This document shows positions 12,201 to 21,200 of a stretch of 21,648 nt of DNA, piece by piece. Every line of letters starts with the position of its first letter. Position 1 is the first letter of the stretch. The notes below the pieces were generated by a model that was not told where the DNA came from, made no database searches, and worked only from the letters and a program-made list of their open reading frames with translations. The position numbers and the translations under genes were made by a program. Source of the stretch: CAYHPY01 sp964358485 (GTDB taxonomy: Bacteria > Elusimicrobiota > Elusimicrobia > UBA1565 > UBA9628); assembly GCA_964358485.1 (NCBI GenBank), contig CAYHPY010000063.1:1-21648 (forward strand). The letters run 5' to 3'.

Positions 12201-15200
12201 TACGCCACCGCCCCCTTCGTCTATGACGTGGACGCGCCCATCACCAACGTCCAGCAACCGGCCAACAACTCGATCGTGGCGGTTTCGACCAAGATCTGGG
12301 GCGGTTCGATCGACAACACCCCGGTCAACAACGGCTTGGTGGACCGCCTGCGCATGAGCCTCAAGCGGCTCTCCGACGACCGGTTTTGGACCGGCGGCGG
12401 CTGGGCGCCGGGACAGCAGATCATCAGCCAGGCCGACGGGATCGTGATCCATGTCTCGAGCTGGACCCTGACGGCGCAACCGCCGCTTCCGACCCTGGCG
12501 GACCTCGACCACGGGACTTCCTACTACCTGACCACCTCCGGCATGGATAATTCGCACACGCCGGGGGCCGGCAACGCGGAGCCGTGGTTCGACGCGGCCC
12601 GGGCCTCGACTTTCACCGTGGACAAGATCGCGCCGGTGACGCGCGTGACGACCCCCGCCGACAAGGGGGTTTTCCCGAGCGTCCCGACCATCGGCGGGAC
12701 GGTCTCCGACGTCGTGGCGGGCGTGCCGGACGGCCGGACCGACCTCATCGAGGTCTCGATCCGCGAGCGCACGCCGATCGGAGCCTATTGGAACGGCAAC
12801 GTGAGCGCCCCGAACGTGGGGACTTTTACCGTCGCCACGGAGAACTGGGTCCGCCTGGACCAGATCGCGGGCGTGGGCGCCAATCCGACGGTCGCGGCCG
12901 GCTTCTGGAGCTTCAGCCTGCCCAATCCGACGCTCCTCCAGGACCAGCGGACCTACCAGGTCCGGGTGCGCGCGCGGGACGCGGCCCTGCCGGCCTGGAA
13001 CGGGAACCTCGAGACCGACGTCTCGTCGATCACCTTCACCCCGGACGCTTTGCAGGCCGGCGTGCTGGTCACCTTCCCGGTGGCTCTGCCCTCGGCTTTC
13101 GGCAAGCTCAAGTCGCTCGGCCAGCTCCGCGGAACCGCGACCGATGATTTCGGCATCATCTATGCGTCGGTCTCCCTGCGCTCGGCCAAGGAGCCGCTCC
13201 TGTACTACGACACCGGTTCCGGCGCCTTTACCTCGGCCTCTGAGAAATGGCTGGCCGTGGACTCCCTGACGGGTCCCGCCCCGCTTTTCAACTGGAACAA
13301 GTCCATCGCCGGCATCGAGCTTCAGGACAACACCAGCTATTACATCCGGGCCAAGGCGCGGGACTCCTCCGGCAATCCGGAAGTCTTCTCCTCTCCGGTC
13401 TATCAAATCCTCATCGACACCACGCCCCCGGTGGCCTCCCTCACTTTCCCGGCCGACGCCAGCTTCTGGCGTTCGACGACGATCGTGACCGGCGTTTCCG
13501 CCGACCCCAACCTCTACGCCGCGGGGCTTTCCGAAAGCCAGATCCGCATCCAGCGGGTGTCGGACGGCTCCTACTGGGACGGGGCCTCGGCCTGGGGCGC
13601 GGAAACCTGGCTGACTCCCGTCGCGGGCTCTCCCTGGACCAAGAACGCCCAGTTCCCGCCCGTGACCATGGTCGCGGCGACCGGACTCGAGGACACCAAG
13701 CAGTACAAGATCGATTCCCGGGCCTATGACGTGGTGGGCAACACCCAGACGGCGTTGTCTCCGGGGGTGACCTTCCGGGTGGACCTCTCGTCTCCGACCG
13801 CCTTCATCCAGCTTCCCTTGCACGCGGCCCGCTACAACACCCTCCCCCTGATCTCCGGCACCGCGCGGGACAACACCCCCGGCTACAACGTCAAATTCCC
13901 GGAGGTCCGCATCTTCAAGGAGGACGGGACCAACCAGTACTGGAAGGACGGCTCGGGTTGGTCGGACACCCATCCCGGGGCCCCCAACATCTGGAACGTG
14001 GCCCTGGATTCCTCCAGCACGGGCGTCGAATATGCCTGGCGCTATGACGCCTCTCTCATCAACTGGGACGACCTCAACAACCAGCTCCGCGTCGAGGTCC
14101 GCGTCCGGGACGAGGCGGGCAACTACACCTATACCAGCTCCACTTTCAGCTTCGACCAGACCAAACCCGATTCCCGGATGACCTACCCGTGGACCAACGG
14201 CCTGACTTTCTCCTCGATGACCTATATCAAGGGAACCTCCCAGGATGCCACCTCCCCGGTCAACTCCGGGGACGTGCGGCTGAAGATGTGGTACGTGAGC
14301 GGCCCGTCCGACACCCCGGCCGGCACCACCTATTACTGGTATCCCTCCGGCACCCTCTGGCGCAAGCCGGCGGCCTCCTGGTCCATCTCGGGCTCGGGCG
14401 GCCTGGAGGGCATCTCCAGCCCCTGGACCTACACCGACGACAACTTCACGGCCAACATCTACGCCTCCAGCTTCCCGTGGAACAACGCGCTCAACGACGA
14501 CGGCAACGCCATCGGCAACGGCCGGCTCTTCAGCGTCGTCTCCATCGCCATGGACGCGGCGGGCAACACCCAGACCGTGTTTTCCACCCGGACCTTCCTC
14601 TTCGACAACATCGGGCCCGAAACCCTTCCGGTCCTGCCGGGCGACAACCGGGCCTACACCACGGGCGGAGTCAACACCACCACCGGCACCTCGGTGGATC
14701 TGGTCAGCGCGGTTTCCAACGTGAAGGTCTCCCTCTACTCGGAGGAAGAAGCCCAATGGTTCGACGCCACCGCGGGGCCGGGCTTCAACGGCAACTCCGA
14801 AACTTGGCTCAACGCCTCCAACCTCTACCAATCCTCCTGGAGCTACAGCCACTTGAATCTGGGCGGGGCCTATGTCAACGGCAACCATTATGTCATGAGG
14901 TCTTCCGGCACCGACGCCGTGGCCAACACCGAACCCATCCCGGGACAGGTGCGTTTCCTCTTCGACACCTCGGAGCCCAGCTCCAACGTGAGCTTCCCGG
15001 CCAACGGCGAGCCCAAGCCCGACGACTTGGAGCCCTCCGGCGGCTTCTCGGACCCCGGTTTCACCAACGGGATCAACGGCACCGGCTCCGGGGTGTTCCC
15101 GACCTTGACCCCGACCTGGCAGAAGGGCAAGGTGGAATTGCGGGTGTTCCGCGACACCGAACCGATCTCCGGCACCTTGGCGACCGGCCCCGCGCCGCTG

Positions 15201-18200
15201 GACACCGAGGACAACTCGGGCTTCTATTGGAACGGCTCAACCTGGATCGCGGCCCAGGCGGCGACGCCGAGCGACAAGTGGTTCACGGCCGAAATCCTGG
15301 GCGACGGCTCGGGCTGGAAATACACCGGCCTCAAGTGCCCGGTGGTCCCGCCGGCGGTCTGCTGGCAGCGCGGCGACCGGTACGCCTCCTGGGTCCGGGT
15401 GACCGACAACGCGGGAAATCTCCAGACCGCGGTCATCTCCAACGGCCCCATGTTCAAGATCTCGGCGCCCGCGGTCAGCTTCGAGGTCTCCATCCTTCCG
15501 TCTCCCATGGTGGCCGGCGCGCCCGCCACCGTCACGGTGAAGGCCAAGGACGGTCCCGGCGGGACGGGCAACGTGGCCCTGTCCTACGAGAACGCCGGGG
15601 CCAGCTATGTGCGCTTTTCCATGGTGGACGGCGCCGGAGGTCCCGAATCCCAGGACGACGAAACCCCCGTCTACACGGCCGACGAATTGCACGGCCTTCC
15701 CCCGGACCTGCAGATGACCGCCGCCGACTCGGGCGTCAAGAACTTCTCCGTGATGATCCGCAAGCAGGGGACCCGGACCTTGTTCGTGCAGGACACCGTG
15801 GCCACCTCCATCAGCGGAACGGTCAACTTCAACGTGACCCATTCCACCCCGGAGGCGGTGATGGTCGTGGCCGATTACAACAACCCGGGCGCCGGCGAGA
15901 AACCCGGCGAGGGCGTGATGACCGGCGCCAAGCCCGGGCGCGATCCCTTGACCGCTCCCCAGACCTACCAGGCCGGAAGCCCGGTCCCCTTCAACATCCG
16001 GGTGGTGGACCATTACTGGAACCTGGTCATCACCTCGGCGGCCGCCGTCTATGTGACCGACTCCGACCCCAACAACGCCTCCCAGAGCGCCGACGGGATG
16101 GTCAACTTCATCGGTTCGACCACGATCAACCGGACCTTCGTTTCCGCCAGCGCCGACGGCGCCCGGACGGTGACCGTCTCCAGCCAGGGGGCGGCCAACG
16201 TGGCCAATCCCTCGACGCCGGTGCAAATCAACGCCAAGACCCGCGACCGCCTTCTCGCCCTTCTGCCGGGCGAGGCCCGGGTGCAAGGGAAGGTCGCGTC
16301 CCCGGCCGGGAAAACCGGAACGCCCGCCGAGCTCAAGGCGGGAGCCACCTTCTTCGTGGTCACGGTCTACGGGGTGGACGATTTCTACAACACGGATTTG
16401 ACCGCCAACGGCGCGGGGGCCAACACGGTGTCCGCGGACATCCCGACCGACAATTGGGACCCGACCCCGCCGTCCCAGGTCCTGATCAACGGCGTGACGA
16501 CTTTCACCCTGACCCCGGTGACCGCCAGCACCCAGGCCGTGCGGATCATGAACGCCTCCCTGGCGGGGGCCAATACGGTCTACGTCACCCCCAACCCGGC
16601 CACGGTCTGGTGGGACGCCCCGTTGAAGCTCCAGCTTCTGGCGGAGGGCCAATCGCCGGCCCCGGGGCGCAATCCCTACACGGCCGATCCGACCACCGGC
16701 GGGCGCCTGCTTACCTCCCCGTCGGCCCTGACCGCGGGCGTGACGACGGTTTTGACCGTCAATTTGACGGACAAATACTACAACACCGTCAAAGGCCCCA
16801 CCCCTTATCTCATCCCCGCGGATCTCCCCGTTTCCTCTTACACCTTCCTTTCCGAGTTGCGCTTCCTGACGGACCCCCACATCCAGGCGCGGGGCTTGGC
16901 GGCCAATCCCTACAAGATCGGCCTTGTCAACGGAACCACCCAATACTCCGTCATCCCGGTCAAGCGCCAAGGTAATTTCACCCTCCAGATCCGGGACGAC
17001 ACCTCCACCAAATACTCCACCGACACGATCAGCGGCATCGTGGTGCAGGCCACCACGCCCGTGGCCCTGCAGGTCCTGGTTTCCTCCAACCCCGGCCCCT
17101 CGAACCTGGGCGAGGCGCCCGACGAGGGTTCCATCGCCGGCAAGACCGGGAGCTCCGGCCTGGTTCTGACGGCGGGCTCGCCCTTCGACGTCACCGTGCG
17201 CGCGGTGGACAAGTTCTGGAACCTGGCCAACGACAACCGCCGGGTGCGTCTGGAGGTCAACGACATTTACGCCAGCACCCCCAACGCCAAAAACCTGGGG
17301 TCCTCCCAGCTCGGCGAGAGCGTCTTCGCCTTCAACGACCCGACGCCCTTCATCCCGTCCATTTCCACCGGGAATCTCACGGTCTCGGTGGTCGACGACG
17401 ACTCCTTGAACCCGATTTTGTCGAGCCAGACGGCCTCCTGGATCCGGGTCATCCCCGGCGCGGCGTCGAAACTGATCGTCAAACTGCCCGGGGAACAGCT
17501 CTCCGGCGGCAAGGTGGTGGCGCCCTTCGGGGTGTCCGGGACCATTTCCACGCCCACGGCCGGGGCGCCGTTCAACCTGGAAGTCTACGCCACGGACTCC
17601 CGCTACAACTGGATCAACACCGTGGCGCAGAACCCGATCCGCCTGACCACCGACGACACCGTCGCCGTTCCCTTCGCGGCGAACTTCGCGATTAACATCG
17701 GGAGCGCGACGGTGCCCAACGTGATCCTCTACGGAGCCGGCGTGCGGATCTCCAGCGCCACCGATTTGGACGTCTCGGCGCCCGCCCTGGCCCAGTCCGC
17801 CCAGCGCCAGGTGCCGGTCAACCCGGGCTCCCCGGACCGCCTGCGCATCCTGCTCCCCACCGAGGCCCGCGCCCCGGGGCCCAGCGGAGGGACCGGCCGC
17901 TCGGGCGCCGCCTACGCGACCCAAGCCGGCCCCACCTTCCAGTTCACGGTGACGGTGGACATCACGGACTCCTTCTGGAACCTCATTCAAGGCGCCAGCC
18001 AGGAAATCCGCCTGACCTCCGACGACCCTTACGCCGTGATCGTCCCGTCGGACACCCTGGGCGCCCATCGGGTCATCTACACCTCGACCACCTTCGACGT
18101 CTACATGCAGCGCGCGACCAACTCCAAGCTCTTCGCCGAGATGCTCAATCCCTTGGGCCCGCCCTTCATCTACGCGGTCAACAAGGACACCTCCACGGTG

Positions 18201-21200
18201 TTTACCGTCAACCCGGGCCTGCCGACCAAGCTCCTGGTGAAAGTCCCGGGCGAGGATTTCGACCAGGGATCGACGGTCGGAAAGCTTGGAACGCCGGCGG
18301 ACCAGACCGCGGGCGTGAACATGACCGGAGCCGGGGGAGGGGTGGTTCCCTTCGTCGTGGTCGGGGTGGTGGACGACTACTTCAACCTGGTCAAAAACTG
18401 CCCGCTCAACCCCAAGTGCGTGACCGAGGTCCAAATCCAGACCCCCGGCGACAATTTCTCCGTCGTCACCACGACCCTGGCGATCAACACCGCCAACGGC
18501 TACACGGCGCCCTTCACCGTGGCCCTCAAGAAGGCCGCGACCGACCAGTTCCTCCGAGCGGTGGATTACGGCGGGTCCGGTTTGACGCAGAATAATTCCT
18601 CCACCTTCACGGTCAAGGCGGCGGCCCCGGTCGGCCTGCAGGTCGTCATGCCGGGGCAGACCTCGCTCCCCGGGACCGGGGACTATCCCGCCGGGGGCGT
18701 CACCGGCGCCATCTCGACCCAGACCGCGGGCGCCGCCTTCACGATGACCGTCAACCTCGTGGACCGGTTCATGAACGTCTACGACGGGGTGGGCTCGTCC
18801 TCGGACGTCTATGTCCATACTTCCGACGCCTACGACCTCAATCCCTCGACCATCAATCTCACCAACGGAAGCCGGACTTTCGGGATGACCTTGGTCACCA
18901 AATCCACCGCCGTGCTGGTTTCCGCCCACGCCACCGGCGCCTGGTCGGGGACCGACTGCACGGGCAACTTCCCGCTTGTCGGAAACAACACCTGCCGCAC
19001 CGAGGCTCCGGCCGGAAAATCCCCGCCGTTCAAGGTCTACGCGGGGGCGGCGACCCGCCTGCAGGTTCTCCTGCCCGGGGAGACCGGCGTTCCCGGCAAA
19101 TGCGTGGGCGCTCCGTGCGGCTCCATCTCCGGGCCTCCGGGAAAGACCGGACTTCCCACTCCGCAGACCATCACCGCTCCCGGGGTGACGCCGTTCAGCG
19201 CCACGGTCAATCTGGTGGACGATTTCTGGAACGTGGCCACCGAACGCACGGGCGCCTCCCAGGACACCAATCCCCTGGTCGCCGCCATGCCCTCGGTCCG
19301 GGTCAAGCAGCCCAAGGACCCCCTGGCCCCGGTCGGCGGATCGGTGGGGGCCTTGTTCGACGGCTTCCAGACCTTCTCGTTGATCCCGTTCACCTCGATG
19401 TCCACCTACACGGTGACCGCGGCCACCGAGCCGGTGCCCGCCGTGACTTTCTCCTCCGGCACCTCCTCGGAAATGGAAGTCCTCCCCGGCCCGCGGGACC
19501 ACCTGCATCTGGTCGGGGTCCCGGCGGCGGTGACGGCCGGGGTGAAATTCCAAGTCGGGGTCTCGGCCCAGGACGTGTACCACAACCTGCTCTCCAGCGG
19601 AACCAACAAGTATGACCGGCTCATCACCTTCAACGCGCAATTTCCGGGAGGAAGCCAGGATCCGAGCTTCAGCCCGGTGAGCATTAATCTCTCCTCCGGG
19701 GTCAAGACCTTGGTGGATCCGCAGGGAATCACGCTTCGCAAAGCCACCAGCGGCACCGATCCCTGCCGCTGGATCCAGGCTTTCGACACGCTCCAGCCCG
19801 CGCTGGTCAGCGATCAGCCGTGTCTGACCGTCAACCCGGGCCCTCCGGAGTCCGTCAAGGTGACGCCGGACGTGGACACCTTGGTCGGGGCGGGGTCCAT
19901 CGTCCCGGGACCGGCGGGGTCCCTGGAATTCATCGCCCAACTCACCGACTCCTTCGACAACCCGATCACCGGCGGCATCGACATCTACGTCTCCACCGCC
20001 ATCGTCTATGGGACCACGGGCACGATCCGCGTGGACTGGGGCCTGGGCTGGGTGGACGTGGGCGGCTCCACCAAGGTCTTCTCGGATACCCACGGGCACG
20101 TCGGACGCTGCCCCTTGGGCCTGCCGCTCACGGCCTCGCCGGCCTTGTCCTATTGGGTCTCCACGACCGCCGGGCATTGGGCCCGGATCTGGGTCGGCAC
20201 GATGACGGTTCCGGCCGATCTCTCCCTTTACGTCGGGGCCAATAAGGACCTGACCGGAAAGCTCCTGACCGTCGGGGGCCTGCCCAAGTCCGTCGCCTTC
20301 ACCGAGGTCCCCGCGCCCTGCGCCGAGGCCCCGACGACCTCCTGCCTGGACGCCGGGGTGTTGACCGGCGGCGGGCAGTTCAAATTGCGCCGCAAGGACG
20401 ACTTCGGCAATTTCACCAAGCAGGGCGTGACCTCCTTCCAGCTCAAGGTCGTCGAGACCGCCGTTCACACGACCCCCAACGCCATGGTCCTGGGCACCTT
20501 CGGAAACTCCGGGGATTACGGTTTCCGCGACGAGTTCAACAACGGCTTCATCACCGGCATCACCTTCAACGACCAGATCGACGAGCAGACCATCCGTTAT
20601 CATGACAAGTTGGCTTCTTATTCCGGTCTCAACCTCGCGGCCAACACCTACGAGGGCAATCGGCCCGGCAAGTGGACCGTGGAAGCCCAGGTCGCCGCCA
20701 TCGTCTGGGGCAGCACCCAGGTCGTGGTCAATCCGATCACCATCACCCGGGTGGGCCTGAGCAACGCCCAGAACAACATGTACGCGGGCTCGGTGCGGGG
20801 CTTGGCCAACGCCTTGGGGGTTTTCCGGGCCCAGCTCCAGGACCAGTTCAAGAACCCCCGGGTCGCCGCCCAACCGACCGTCATCAACCTGTCCACCTCG
20901 ATCACGGTCCCGGGCCTTTCGTGGGTCCGCAAGCCTTCCTTGTACAACGATTACACCGCCTTCTCGGCCTCGAGAGAATCCGTGAGCTTGCCGGACCTGG
21001 TGAGTTCCCCCTACTTCACCGTGCCCACCACCCATGTCGTGGTGGGACTCAATTCCTACCACACCACCTTTTACTTCATGGAGACCGCCGCTTCCGCCGC
21101 TTACGGCTTCGGGGGCGGCACCAAACCCGTGGTCGAGGCCTGGTCCGTCAATCTGGCGAGCGCCGCGCAATCGGTCATGATTCTGTCCAATTCCCAGGCC

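Larger units (their letters stand above)
258..15452 (+). repeat. Class A array: 38 divergent Ig-like modules (YWDG type)
   Basis: Module starts were placed at the linker F-x-[VYF]-D-x-x-x-P: 258, 603, 1044, 1437, 1875, 2238, 2655, 3069, 3513, 3879, 4299, 4698, 5076, 5511, 5901, 6357, 6759, 7128, 7551, 7947, 8346, 8790, 9189, 9573, 9984, 10347, 10758, 11106, 11451, 11844, 12216, 12612, 13035, 13407, 13773, 14145, 14595, 14955. Mean pitch is 400 bases (133 residues), range 115-166. The order inside a module is linker, P-x-x-G, [SV]-G-T-[AS]-x-D, a V-x-V-x-[IL] strand, a Y-W-D-G or W-N-G turn, a W-[TS]-[YFW] strand, then Y-x-V-x-x-R-A-x-D-x-A-G-N. This matches bacterial Ig-like domains of the 'TTPPxxxIxxPxxG' kind (Pfam Big families). 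The exact family needs a profile search. Modules differ greatly in sequence, so the array is not a recent amplification. Confidence 0.9.
9984..15452 (+). repeat. Class A modules A25-A38
   Basis: This stretch has 14 modules of 115-166 residues. Modules 25/26 and 30/31 form a repeated cassette, and A35 shares the N-W-D-[ND] strand with A25 and A30. A27 and A29 carry the cysteine version of the central turn. A34 (13407-13772) is a textbook module, with I-D-T-T-P-P, S-Y-W-D-G and a Y-D-V-V-G-N closing strand. A38 (14955-15452) is the longest at 166 residues. It has an acidic Pro-rich insertion before its F-Y-W-N-G turn, a C-x7-C pair (15336/15360) and a final V-T-D-N-A-G-N strand, and it abuts the switch to class B. 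From 11679 to 15335 I find no cysteine at all. Confidence 0.85.

Noticed and set aside
2634..14888. 4,084-residue open frame on the minus strand
   Set aside because: It is in exact mirror codon register with the + strand gene. Its translation is a low-complexity mix of G, R, V, A, P, D and H with no domain, as expected from reverse-complementing GC-ending codons. The + frame has coherent Ig-like repeats over the same bases.
1119..15377. Three RGD tripeptides (1119-1127, 8682-8690, 15369-15377), possible integrin-type adhesion sites
   Set aside because: About two are expected by chance in 7,215 residues of this composition, and they fall at unrelated positions within the modules.
15450..15480. 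Gene boundary or frameshift at the change of repeat class
   Set aside because: The + frame reads through without stop, start-like context or ribosome-binding site, and recognisable modules lie on both sides in the same register.
14189..16975. 928-residue open frame on the plus strand in another frame
   Set aside because: It is out of register by two bases and rich in R, G, Q, H and P without motifs. It runs straight across the A-to-B switch, where the real frame changes module type, so it is a shadow.
19077..19160. Collagen-like stretch in module B10
   Set aside because: A few G-x-y triplets occur (G-P-P-G-K-T-G) but they are interrupted by cysteines and irregular spacing and are far too short for a triple helix.
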